Source: Macrococcoides epidermidis (GTDB taxonomy: Bacteria; Bacillota; Bacilli; Staphylococcales; Staphylococcaceae). From it: 64,000 nucleotides of DNA. Both the position numbers and the translations under genes were made by a program. The stretch lies in the NCBI RefSeq assembly GCF_042659445.1, contig NZ_JBHSSR010000010.1; one strand, written 5' to 3'. The notes beneath the pieces are model-generated. The model was not told the DNA's origin and did no database searches. It saw only the letters and a program-made list of their open reading frames with translations. Below, in pieces: positions 1 to 8,169 of the stretch; position 1 is the first letter of the stretch; each line of letters begins with the position of its first letter.

Positions 1-65
1 TTTTTTAAAACTTTTTTATTTATTTTAAAATTAATTACGGTATGCTTACTGTTAAGCAAAATAAA

Positions 66-95
66 ACAGCGATTGAACGAGCATTCAATCGCTGT
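66..95 (-). terminator. Intrinsic terminator of the MFS gene
   Basis: A 12-bp perfect stem (ACAGCGATTGAA with its complement) and a 6-nt loop, followed on the minus strand by a T-rich run. It lies just past the stop codon of the exporter gene. Confidence 0.75.
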
Positions 96-100
96 AATGA

Positions 101-1408
101 TTAATGAACTACCTTATTTTTAAAGACGAATTGATAGATGATGATTAAGAATGAGGCTACTAAAATGCCAAAAGCCATATTATTATCTATCGTAGTAAAT
201 ACGTTACTGTAATAGAAGAAAGACATAATAATCGATCCTGTCGTTGATCCAATAAATTTAAGCAAACTATAAGTGCTCATCATACTACCTAATTGATGAG
301 GCGCTGCGCTTTCCTGTATCGTTACAATATTCTTTGTAAAAACTGTACCAAAAGATAGCCCTAAAAATGCTGATGCGATCGTTACCGCTATCGCATGATC
401 AAAAATGAATATGATCAAACTTCCGATAATCATATATAAGAAACTTAATTGATAGACACGTTGTATCGTAAGTTTTGTTTCGAGCGTCTTCAATACAAAT
501 GTTGAAAGCAACCAGAATATCGAAATCGTAAATGTAGTCAGTCCTGCAAGCAAAGGACTTAATCCCTTTTCTGTCTGAAGGTAAATTGGCAGAAAAATAT
601 TTGTCCCCATCATGATAATCGCATATAGCATATCCGTACCCATCACGATGCCTATCCTCTTATTAAATGCTTTCACTGGGATAAACGGTTCGTCAATTCT
701 GCTTTCATATTTTATGAATATGATTAATATCATCATCGCTAATATAAATAAAGCAGCATGAATAAACCAATGTGTTTCTATTAATAATGCACAAAGCAAG
801 CTTCCAAGAAAGATATAAAAGTATATCAATCCTTTAAAATCAAATTTACTTTCTTGTTTCATTTCTTCAAACTTAAAATATTTAATGACAAGAAAAATTG
901 CTAAAAACGCTAAAGGCACATTGACGTAGAATAAATAACTCCAATTAAGATACGTCAAAATAAGTCCTCCGAGTATCGGACCGACGATACTCGAAATACC
1001 CCATACCGATCCAACGATTCCCATCACTTTATAGCGGTAAGGAATTTCAAACGCTATCTTCGGTATGATATTCCCCATCGTCATCATAATTCCTGCACCT
1101 AACCCTTGCACTAATCTTGATGCAAGCAACATTTCAAATGTAAACGATAGTCCAGATAACATACTACCGATTATAAAAACAATAATACCGAGTAGCATTA
1201 ACCGTTTAGCACCTAGCCGCTTCATCAATTCTCCAACAATAGGTGTTACAATTACAATTGCTATCATATAAGTAGTAAAAATCAATGCAAGTGACTTTGT
1301 TGCATTTAAATCTTTCCCTATCGCGGGTGTCGCAAGTGAAATTATTGATGTTTCAATCGCACTCATAAACATAATAATCACTAATGCACTAATTAATCCT
1401 TTTTTCAT
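101..1408 (-). CDS. MFS multidrug exporter, DHA2-like
   Basis: A 435-aa integral membrane protein of the major facilitator superfamily, probably a proton-driven drug exporter of the cytoplasmic membrane. The first helix carries the ETSIISLATPAIG segment typical of DHA2 (EmrB/QacA-like) pumps; motif A (GELMKRLGAKR) follows helix 2 and an antiporter motif C (GPILGGLI) lies near residue 145. It is somewhat short for a 14-helix DHA2 pump. Staphylococci carry the DHA2 pump SdrM close to sepA; sepA lies about 5 kb away here, so orthology is possible but unproven. It seems monocistronic, with hairpins on both sides. The substrate cannot be told from sequence. Confidence 0.85.
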   Translation of the reverse strand: MKKGLISALVIIMFMSAIETSIISLATPAIGKDLNATKSLALIFTTYMIAIVIVTPIVGELMKRLGAKRLMLLGIIVFIIGSMLSGLSFTFEMLLASRLVQGLGAGIMMTMGNIIPKIAFEIPYRYKVMGIVGSVWGISSIVGPILGGLILTYLNWSYLFYVNVPLAFLAIFLVIKYFKFEEMKQESKFDFKGLIYFYIFLGSLLCALLIETHWFIHAALFILAMMILIIFIKYESRIDEPFIPVKAFNKRIGIVMGTDMLYAIIMMGTNIFLPIYLQTEKGLSPLLAGLTTFTISIFWLLSTFVLKTLETKLTIQRVYQLSFLYMIIGSLIIFIFDHAIAVTIASAFLGLSFGTVFTKNIVTIQESAAPHQLGSMMSTYSLLKFIGSTTGSIIMSFFYYSNVFTTIDNNMAFGILVASFLIIIYQFVFKNKVVH

Positions 1409-1426
1409 CTTATCCCTCCATAGGAA

Positions 1427-1458
1427 AAATCAGATTAAACTTGCGTCTAATCTGATTT
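1427..1458 (-). terminator. Intrinsic terminator of the salA-kbaA unit
   Basis: AAATCAGATTA and its exact complement form an 11-bp stem with a 10-nt loop, followed on the minus strand by TTTTTCC. It overlaps the kbaA stop codon. Confidence 0.75.
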
Positions 1459-2188
1459 ATCTTTTCTTTTTATTCGATTTCTTTTTCTTATGCGATACAA
1501 CCTGTGTTGATTTTGACTGTTTTGTATTCTGTACTGTTTCAATAACAGGTTCTACCCATGTACCTCGCGCTATTTTACGCGCTTTACGTTCTTCAAATGA
1601 TAAACGATTGTACTTCGGCAATGATAATAACTGAAATGCATTACATAACAGCAAACTAAATATCGTGCAATATAGCCACATCATATCTTTTACTTTTAAA
1701 AATGGAATCAATTCAACAGTTGTCATCACAACCATAAAGAACATTGCCGGAATAAATACATTCTTTCCTGTAAGTTTATTCTTATAAATTGCAACTGCAA
1801 CTCCAAAAATAACGATAAGCAATGGAATCCAGATAAATTTCAAGATATCTCCGTCCTGTTTACCGAAACGTAAATATCTGAAATACACTAAATCAATTAT
1901 CGCAAACAAAATAATTACAACCTGAATAGCATTCCATCCGTTCTTGAATATGCCTTGACCCATTTGATGAATAAAGAGATATGCAAAAAATGCCAGCTGG
2001 GAAATTGATGCAATCAGCAACCCATAACCCATAAACCAAACTAATGCGGCTAAAAATTCACCTATTTCACCTTTCACTAAGTAAACGGTCAGTTTGTCAT
2101 ATCCGAAAACTAAACTGACAAGCACTGTACAAACAAGGCCGATTAATAAAGTAATACCGTAAAATTTACCTAAATTCTTTAAAGTCAC
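1457..2188 (-). CDS. kbaA: KbaA-family membrane protein
   Basis: A 243-aa protein with about six hydrophobic segments and a very basic tail ending in KKKKSNKKKR. It resembles KbaA, described in Bacillus as an activator of the KinB sporulation kinase. Non-sporulating staphylococci keep a homologue directly downstream of salA, the arrangement seen here; Bacillus has gerD between the two genes. It starts 12 bp after the salA stop, so the two are probably co-transcribed. Its role without sporulation is unknown; the lysine-rich tail probably faces the cytoplasm. Identification rests on the overall topology and the salA neighbourhood. Confidence 0.75.
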   Translation of the reverse strand: MTLKNLGKFYGITLLIGLVCTVLVSLVFGYDKLTVYLVKGEIGEFLAALVWFMGYGLLIASISQLAFFAYLFIHQMGQGIFKNGWNAIQVVIILFAIIDLVYFRYLRFGKQDGDILKFIWIPLLIVIFGVAVAIYKNKLTGKNVFIPAMFFMVVMTTVELIPFLKVKDMMWLYCTIFSLLLCNAFQLLSLPKYNRLSFEERKARKIARGTWVEPVIETVQNTKQSKSTQVVSHKKKKSNKKKR

Positions 2189-2200
2189 TTTAATACCTCA

Positions 2201-3259
2201 TTACTTTTCTTCTGTTTTATTAATAATGCGCTCTGCCATATTTAAATAAATTTGGCCTAGTTGATGATCTTCAGCATAAACTGACGGTGCAAAAGCTTCT
2301 TCAGTCCAGTCAGGTTGTGCAAGTGGTAATTGTCCGATTAATTCTGTGTTTAACTCAGATGCTAACTTCTCTCCGCCACCTTTACCAAACACATATTCTT
2401 TCTCTCCTGTCACTTTGCTTTCAAAGTATGACATGTTCTCCACTACACCTAATATTTCATGATCTGTGTGAATTGCCATAGCACCCGCACGTGCTGCAAC
2501 AAATGCTGCTGTCGGATGAGGCGTTGTTACAATAATTTCCTTACTCTTCGGTAACATTGTATGAACATCAAGCGCCACGTCCCCTGTACCTGGTGGTAAA
2601 TCTAAAAGGATATAGTCTAATTCTCCCCAATTTACTTCCTGGAAGAAGTTATTGATCATTTTACCTAACATTGGACCACGCCAGATAACTGGTGTATTCT
2701 CTTCTACGAAAAATGCCATTGAAATAACTTTTACCCCGAAACGCTCAACTGGTTTAATTCTATTTCCTTCAATTTCAGGTTTTTCTGAAATCCCCATCAT
2801 ATCAGGTACACTAAATCCGTAAATATCCGCATCAACTAACCCAACACGCTTTCCTAAGCGTGCTAATGCAACTGCTAAGTTAACAGAAACTGTAGATTTA
2901 CCTACGCCGCCTTTACCAGAAGCAATCGCAATAAAATTCACTTTATCATCTGGTGAGATCAATCGTTCAATTTCAGAAGATGACTGGCCACGGAATTGTT
3001 CTAAAGCTTCGTCATCTAATTGTTCAAAACGAAGTCCAACAGTGTTTGCTCCATTTTCTTTTAATACTTCAACGATCTTCATTTGTAGATCTAGCTGTTC
3101 TTGTCCACCAAGTTTCGCGATACCGATCTTTAATGAAACATGATTTTTCTCTTCTTTAATTGAAACTTCCTTTACCCCACCAGTTTCTTTTAACGGAAGA
3201 TTCACAACCGGATCATTTAACTTTTCGATTAATTCAATAACTTGTTCTTTTGTCAGCAC
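2201..3259 (-). CDS. salA: Mrp/NBP35-type P-loop ATPase (SalA)
   Basis: A 352-aa protein with an N-terminal MIP18/DUF59 domain (about residues 1-85) and a deviant-Walker P-loop domain with GKGGVGKS at 115-122. Canonical Mrp/ApbC iron-sulfur carriers have a CxxC pair after ENMSYF. Here that place reads ESKVTGEKEY without cysteine, as in the SalA branch known from Bacillus as a regulator acting on scoC/aprE. A classical Fe-S scaffold role is therefore doubtful. It is the first gene of the pair with kbaA. The start is preceded by a GAAGGAG-type site. Confidence 0.85.
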   Translation of the reverse strand: MLTKEQVIELIEKLNDPVVNLPLKETGGVKEVSIKEEKNHVSLKIGIAKLGGQEQLDLQMKIVEVLKENGANTVGLRFEQLDDEALEQFRGQSSSEIERLISPDDKVNFIAIASGKGGVGKSTVSVNLAVALARLGKRVGLVDADIYGFSVPDMMGISEKPEIEGNRIKPVERFGVKVISMAFFVEENTPVIWRGPMLGKMINNFFQEVNWGELDYILLDLPPGTGDVALDVHTMLPKSKEIIVTTPHPTAAFVAARAGAMAIHTDHEILGVVENMSYFESKVTGEKEYVFGKGGGEKLASELNTELIGQLPLAQPDWTEEAFAPSVYAEDHQLGQIYLNMAERIINKTEEK

Positions 3260-3430
3260 AATAAACGCTCCTTCTCATTTCTAATAGCTATAGTTTAACA
3301 AAAGATTGTCACTTTGTATAAATTAATTTCTTATTCTAGGTTATATTCTATTAAAAGGGCTATAATAGATTACGGATTAAATTGAAAATAACGAAGATAT
3401 ACATATTGTACACATTTAAAGGAGACCACT

Positions 3431-4888
3431 ATGACTAAAAACTACACTATTATGCAATACTTTGAATGGCATTCAAATGATGATGGTAATCACTGGAACA
3501 GATTAAAGGATGAAGCTGAATCACTTAAAGAAAAAGGCTTTGATGCAATCTGGTTACCACCGGCGACTAAAGCTGATCACGTCATGAATACCGGCTATAG
3601 CGTATATGATTTATATGACTTAGGTGAATTCGACCAAAAAGGACAGGTTCGAACAAAATACGGCACGAAAGAAGAATTAATCGCAGCAATCGAAGCACTT
3701 CATGAACAAGACATTAAAGTTTATGCGGATGTCGTTCTAAATCATAAAGCAGGTGCCGATGAAGCTGAAACAGTACGCGTTGTAGAAGTTGATCCGAATG
3801 ACAGAAATCATGAAATTTCTGAACCATTTGATATCGATGCGTTTACAAAATTCTATTTCCCAGGGCGTAATAAAAAATACAGTGCGTTCGAATGGAACTA
3901 TACACATTTCAATGGTACTGATTATGACCATCGTACAGGACGAACGGGTATATTTAAAATTTTAGGTGAAAATAAAGACTGGAATGAAAATGTCGATCAG
4001 GAAAAAGGCAACTTCGATTATCTGATGTTTACAAATGTTGATTATCAACATCCCGACGTACGCGAAGAGACAATTAATTGGGGTAAATGGTTTATCGATA
4101 CATTAAATATTGATGGTATGCGTCTTGATGCAGTAAAACATATTGAAAGTTATTTTATACGTGACTTTGTACATGCAATGCGCGAACATCGCGGTCAAGA
4201 TTTCTATTTTGTCGGTGAATTCTGGAATCCAGATCTTGAAGTGAATGAGAACTTTTTAGATGAAGCAGAATACAGCTTAGATTTATTCGATGTAAGACTA
4301 CACTTTAACTTTAAAGCTGCTTCAGAAGGTGGCGCTGCTTATGATCTACGTCAAATATTTGATGGCACTTTAGTGAAAGAGAATCCTGAGCATGCAGTAA
4401 CTTTTGTAGACAATCATGATTCGCAACCAGGAGAAGCTTTAGAATCATTTGTTAAAGATTGGTTTAAACAATCTGCATACGCCCTTATCTTACTTCGTGA
4501 AGATGGTTTCCCATGTGTATTCTATGGCGATTATTATGGTATTGGCGGAGAACATCCAATTGATAGTAAACAGATGGCGATTGATCCTTTACTCTATGTT
4601 CGTAAATTAAAAGCTTATGGCCAGCAAGATGATTACTTCGATCATCCAAATGTTGTCGGTTGGGTTAGACGTGGATATGCTGAAGATAAATCAGGATGTG
4701 CTGTCATCATTAATAACAGCGAACAACCAGCTGAAAAACAAATGTTTGTTGGCGCAGATCGTGCCGGACAAACGTGGTATGACTATACCGACACCATTGA
4801 AGAAGGCGTGGTTATCGATGAAGAAGGTAACGGTGTCTTCAAAGTAAATCCAGGCAGTGTGTCTGTATATTGTGAAAAAGAAGCATAA
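3431..4888 (+). CDS. Cytoplasmic alpha-amylase, GH13
   Basis: A 485-aa GH13 glycoside hydrolase similar to maltohexaose-forming and liquefying alpha-amylases. There is no signal peptide, so it should act inside the cell on maltodextrins or stored glucan. The (beta/alpha)8 signatures are complete: DVVLNH at 100-105, nucleophile Asp233 in RLDAVKH, acid/base Glu263 in VGEFWN and Asp330 in FVDNHD. This spacing matches Bacillus liquefying amylases (231/261/328). The start follows AAAGGAGACCACT. It is monocistronic, with a terminator directly after the stop. No sugar transporter is adjacent. Confidence 0.93.
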   Translation: MTKNYTIMQYFEWHSNDDGNHWNRLKDEAESLKEKGFDAIWLPPATKADHVMNTGYSVYDLYDLGEFDQKGQVRTKYGTKEELIAAIEALHEQDIKVYADVVLNHKAGADEAETVRVVEVDPNDRNHEISEPFDIDAFTKFYFPGRNKKYSAFEWNYTHFNGTDYDHRTGRTGIFKILGENKDWNENVDQEKGNFDYLMFTNVDYQHPDVREETINWGKWFIDTLNIDGMRLDAVKHIESYFIRDFVHAMREHRGQDFYFVGEFWNPDLEVNENFLDEAEYSLDLFDVRLHFNFKAASEGGAAYDLRQIFDGTLVKENPEHAVTFVDNHDSQPGEALESFVKDWFKQSAYALILLREDGFPCVFYGDYYGIGGEHPIDSKQMAIDPLLYVRKLKAYGQQDDYFDHPNVVGWVRRGYAEDKSGCAVIINNSEQPAEKQMFVGADRAGQTWYDYTDTIEEGVVIDEEGNGVFKVNPGSVSVYCEKEA

Positions 4889-4890
4889 TT

Positions 4891-4931
4891 AAAAAGATGA
4901 CTGATCAATTAATCTGATCAGCCATCTTTTT
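4891..4931. terminator. Bidirectional terminator, amylase/dioxygenase
   Basis: An AAAAAGATG-A-CTGATCA arm pairs with TGATCAG-C-CATCTTTTT with one internal mismatch and a 7-nt loop. A and T runs on the two sides serve the convergent genes. Confidence 0.85.
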
Positions 4932-4937
4932 TAAATA

Positions 4938-5912
4938 TTATAAATGTTTCACTTCAGGTAATGGTTTCACTTGTGATTCAATCCATTCGCGTTTTGCTTC
5001 AAGAAATGGTGGTAAAGATAAACTTTCACCTAATGATTCAAGCGGCTCATTCACATCAAATCCTGGACCATCCGTTGCAAGTTCTATCAATATGCCTTGT
5101 CGCGTTCTAATATAAAGCGATTTAAAGAAATGACGATCTACGAACCCACTAGATGGTATATTATTTTCTTTAATAAAATCTATCCACTCTTGTAATGCAT
5201 CTTCATCTTTAACACGCAGAGCAATATGATGCATGCTACCTTTACCTGGACGTTCTTTCGCTTCAGTATTATGCACTACTTGCAATTCATCGCCAGTGCC
5301 ACCAAGGTCTGAACTAAACGTTAGTATTTGCTGTTGTGTGACTGGATGCACAAACGATCCAGTACTTCTATAGCCGAATATTTCTGTTAATACACTACTA
5401 AATCCTTCTGCATCTTGAACATCCATCTTAAACGGCCCAAGACCTGTAATACCAAATTCAACGGGTACAATACTTTTCTCCCATGGTGTACCTGCAGCTA
5501 CACCCGAATTTGTACGGTCTGAAACTAACGCGAGACGTTGACCTTCAAAATCTTCAAACTCTAATGTTAGTCTACCGTTAATCTCAATCGGTGTATCATG
5601 ATACACATTATATTGCTCAAAGCGTTCTTTAAAATAATGTATCGATTCATCGCTTTTTACGCGCAATGCTATTTGCGAAATACTATTTGTCCCGCGATAT
5701 GTACTGCCGACGTTTGGTATTTCAAAGAATGTAATGTCCGTACCCGGATTTGCCACGCCATCTGCATAGAATAGATGATACATCGACGGATCATCCTGGT
5801 TCACTGTCTTCTTCACTAAACGCATCCCTAATATTTCAGTGTAAAATACTAAATTTTTTGCAGCATCTTTTGTAATACCTGAAGCATGATGTTGTCCTAA
5901 TATTTTTCTCAC
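4938..5912 (-). CDS. mhqO: Ring-cleaving dioxygenase, VOC family (MhqO-like)
   Basis: A 324-aa protein with two vicinal-oxygen-chelate halves. The first begins at HHASGITKDAAKN and the second near residue 150 (VEFGITGLGPF); a second metal histidine is expected in GSMHHIALRVKD. This is the MhqO/MhqA type of Fe(II)-dependent extradiol dioxygenase, which removes quinone or catechol electrophiles. It follows a MarR-type gene on the same strand by 82 bp, matching the mhqR-dioxygenase layout known from Bacillus and Staphylococcus, so regulation by MhqR is likely. The length is typical of the family. The symbol is assigned by family and context. Confidence 0.85.
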   Translation of the reverse strand: MRKILGQHHASGITKDAAKNLVFYTEILGMRLVKKTVNQDDPSMYHLFYADGVANPGTDITFFEIPNVGSTYRGTNSISQIALRVKSDESIHYFKERFEQYNVYHDTPIEINGRLTLEFEDFEGQRLALVSDRTNSGVAAGTPWEKSIVPVEFGITGLGPFKMDVQDAEGFSSVLTEIFGYRSTGSFVHPVTQQQILTFSSDLGGTGDELQVVHNTEAKERPGKGSMHHIALRVKDEDALQEWIDFIKENNIPSSGFVDRHFFKSLYIRTRQGILIELATDGPGFDVNEPLESLGESLSLPPFLEAKREWIESQVKPLPEVKHL

Positions 5913-5994
5913 GTTTATCTACCTCTTTTAATTTTAAAGTTTATTTTAAAGTTTTATATTAAATTTATTCCGAAAATTTATTCCCGTTTCACGA

Positions 5995-6405
5995 TTATTT
6001 ATGTTTTATCTTTCGAAGCAACTGTAATAATTCTTTTTGTTCCTCCTGATTAAGTCCACCAAAAAGTTCTTCCTGCAATGCAGTGTGTTTAGGTCTCAGT
6101 GTTTCAATAACGTGTTTCCCTTTGTGGGTCAATCGTATATGTTTCACTTTCCATTCCTGCGAACGTTCTATTAACCCATCGGCTTCTAATTTCTTAAGCA
6201 AATGCGTAATATTCCCTTTCGTGACAAACATTAATTCTGATAATTCATTTTGTGTACATCCAGGATGTGTATCTATTTGATTCAAACAGTCGAAGTGACT
6301 AGATGAATACCCTGTCTCTTTTAATTGTTCATTAATTTCTTTCAGAATATCGTTATAAATGCGTGCGATATTAAGCCACACAAGATAACTTCTATTGGTT
6401 TCCAT
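5995..6405 (-). CDS. mhqR: MarR-family repressor MhqR
   Basis: A 136-aa winged-helix regulator with the MarR fold: recognition region CTQNELSELMFVTKGNITHL and wing KVKHIRLTHKGK. MhqR represses quinone-detoxifying dioxygenases and reductases and is released by quinones. It lies just upstream of such a dioxygenase. A 28-bp perfect palindrome sits between the start codon and a TTGACA -35 element, so autorepression is likely. No cysteine is evident in the N-terminal part, which fits ligand sensing rather than thiol sensing. Confidence 0.88.
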   Translation of the reverse strand: METNRSYLVWLNIARIYNDILKEINEQLKETGYSSSHFDCLNQIDTHPGCTQNELSELMFVTKGNITHLLKKLEADGLIERSQEWKVKHIRLTHKGKHVIETLRPKHTALQEELFGGLNQEEQKELLQLLRKIKHK

Positions 6406-6417
6406 CTTCTCACCTCT

Positions 6418-6451
6418 TTTATCAGTTTAATATTAAACTGATAAATGTCAA
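6418..6451 (-). promoter_or_regulatory. mhqR promoter with 28-bp palindromic operator
   Basis: Half-site TTTATCAGTTTAAT at 6418-6431 is followed at once by its exact complement at 6432-6445. On the minus strand TTGACA (6446-6451) forms a -35 element, and the palindrome covers the spacer and a weak -10 (TAAACT). This is the layout of an autoregulated MarR promoter. Confidence 0.75.
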
Positions 6452-6469
6452 TAGACTAGCACTGAAGTA

Positions 6470-6943
6470 CTAGTCATCTTCTTTATTCAAATCTTCACTA
6501 TCAGGATAGAATATTTCAGTTAAGTAATAAAGTAAGCTTATGACTGCCAGTATAACAAAGAAATTTATCTTGATATGCTGGTAATTAATATGAACACCAA
6601 AATAAAACACGATTGTTGATAAACCAATCGTCAATAAATGGAAGTACCATCCTTGAAAATATTTATTATCTGGTTGCATGCTTTTTACGTCATCTAATAT
6701 ATATTCTATGACGACAAGCAGGAAATAACCTATCGCAATATATGATCCATAATAGAAACTATTATCCATCACATTCTCATTATACGTAAATTCAGCCAGC
6801 CTGAAATATATAAGAATACGACTTAAACCATACATTCCAAACGTAATCATCAAAATAAATGAGGCACCGGAGATTAATACAACTGATAAAACAAATAAAA
6901 TCGTGAATATAGAACCTTTAGGAAATTTAAATTGTTTCATCAA
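6470..6943 (-). CDS. sepA: Multidrug/antiseptic efflux protein SepA
   Basis: A 157-aa membrane protein with four hydrophobic segments. The stretch FGMYGLSRILIYFRLAEFTY, the later YYGSYIAIGYF and the tail FYPDSEDLN match staphylococcal SepA, a small protein linked to acriflavine and antiseptic tolerance. The length equals that of S. aureus SepA. It is transcribed toward mhqR and away from galE, probably from its own promoter. A GACTAG/CTAGTC hairpin at its 3' end (6454-6475) lacks a clear U tract. Confidence 0.88.
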   Translation of the reverse strand: MMKQFKFPKGSIFTILFVLSVVLISGASFILMITFGMYGLSRILIYFRLAEFTYNENVMDNSFYYGSYIAIGYFLLVVIEYILDDVKSMQPDNKYFQGWYFHLLTIGLSTIVFYFGVHINYQHIKINFFVILAVISLLYYLTEIFYPDSEDLNKEDD

Positions 6944-6987
6944 CTGCCCCCCTCATTATTTTTCCATTCCCTTTTTTTTGTGTTAAA

Positions 6988-7005
6988 TAATCTAAATATA
7001 GATTA
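6988..7005. promoter_or_regulatory. Small inverted repeat between sepA and galE
   Basis: TAATCTA-AATA-TAGATTA is a perfect 7-bp inverted repeat in the 204-bp divergent intergenic region. It could be a regulator site for sepA or galE. No regulator is implied by neighbours. Confidence 0.35.
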
Positions 7006-7084
7006 ACAAAGTATTTTGTTTTTGTGTAAAATAAAATAAACAAGGTTTTTATTTTACGTTTCAGTAAAATTTATACTTTTAATA

Positions 7085-7112
7085 TTTGTTCTATTGAATT
7101 TTATTGTATAAT
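7085..7112 (+). promoter_or_regulatory. Probable sigma-A promoter of galE
   Basis: A consensus -10 TATAAT at 7107-7112 has a weak -35 TTTGTT at 7085-7090, 16 bp upstream. The predicted transcript starts about 30 nt before the galE start codon. Confidence 0.6.
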
Positions 7113-7147
7113 AAAGGAATAACTTAATCGTTAAAGGAGATTTACAC

Positions 7148-8122
7148 ATGAACACTATATTGGTTACTGGTGGTGCTGGTTATATCGGATCACATACAGT
7201 TACAAAGTTGCTTAATTCTAATTATAACGTAATTGTGGCTGATGACCTATCAACAGGGCACAAAGATGCAGTTGATAGCCGTGCAAAGTTTTATCAATGT
7301 GATGTAAGCGATGAGAAACAGTTCTCAAAAATATTTGATCTTGAACAGATTGATGCAGTCTTACATTGTGCCGGGAAGATTGTCGTTAGTGAGTCTGTAA
7401 AAGATCCATTAAATTATTTTGAACATAACGTATGTGGATTAAATAGTGTATTACGTGTTATTGCAGACAAAGGTGTAAACAAATTTATGTTCTCATCAAC
7501 GGCTTCAATCTATGGCAATAATTCATTTAATATTAAAGCAGTGGAATCTACACCTATTGCTCCAACTAATCCTTACGCTGAATCAAAACATATCGGTGAA
7601 CAAATGATTCACTGGGTAAGCGAAAGATATGGTATCAATTACGTTATCTTTAGATATTTTAATGTGGCTGGTGCAATGCTGGATGGGTCTAATGGACTGC
7701 GCACAAAAAATCCAACTCACTTAATCCCTTCTATTAACAGCACATTGCTCGGGAAAAGAGAAGTGTTCGAAATCTTTGGCGATGATTACAACACAGAAGA
7801 TGGTACATGTATTCGAGACTTTATCCATGTCTTCGATCTTGCAAAAGCACATCAACTTGGAATGGATTATTTATTTAACGATGGTACATCAACTGTATTT
7901 AACCTGGGTACAGAACAAGGTTATTCAGTAAAACAAGTTGTAGATGCAGCGCAAAAAGTAACCGGCCTGACACTTAACAAAAAGATATCAGAACGTCGTG
8001 GTGGAGACCCGGATTTCGTGCTAGCGAATGCTACGAAAGCACGTGCTACGCTTAACTGGTCACCAGAATATACATTAGGCGATATGATTCTTTCTGATTA
8101 TAACTGGCGAAAGAAATTATAG
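7148..8122 (+). CDS. galE: UDP-glucose 4-epimerase
   Basis: A 324-aa extended short-chain dehydrogenase that interconverts UDP-glucose and UDP-galactose with bound NAD. The Rossmann motif GGAGYIGS lies at residues 8-15; the SST...YAESK stretch supplies the catalytic Ser and Tyr-x-x-x-Lys. The C-terminal GGDPDFVLANATKA is typical of GalE. The start is preceded by AAAGGAG. It is monocistronic with its own promoter and terminator and no Leloir genes beside it, so it may feed envelope sugar synthesis instead. Confidence 0.93.
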   Translation: MNTILVTGGAGYIGSHTVTKLLNSNYNVIVADDLSTGHKDAVDSRAKFYQCDVSDEKQFSKIFDLEQIDAVLHCAGKIVVSESVKDPLNYFEHNVCGLNSVLRVIADKGVNKFMFSSTASIYGNNSFNIKAVESTPIAPTNPYAESKHIGEQMIHWVSERYGINYVIFRYFNVAGAMLDGSNGLRTKNPTHLIPSINSTLLGKREVFEIFGDDYNTEDGTCIRDFIHVFDLAKAHQLGMDYLFNDGTSTVFNLGTEQGYSVKQVVDAAQKVTGLTLNKKISERRGGDPDFVLANATKARATLNWSPEYTLGDMILSDYNWRKKL

Positions 8123-8132
8123 ATACATATAA

Positions 8133-8164
8133 AAAGAGTCACACAATAAAATGTGTGGCTCTTT
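8133..8164. terminator. Bidirectional terminator, galE/amidohydrolase
   Basis: AAAGAGTCACACA pairs with TGTGTGGCTCTTT (one wobble) around a 6-nt loop, with flanking A and T runs. Confidence 0.8.
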
Positions 8165-8169
8165 ATTAG

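Noticed and set aside
6454..6475. GACTAG/CTAGTC hairpin as sepA terminator
   Set aside because: No U tract follows on the minus strand, and it abuts the mhqR -35 element, so its role is unclear.
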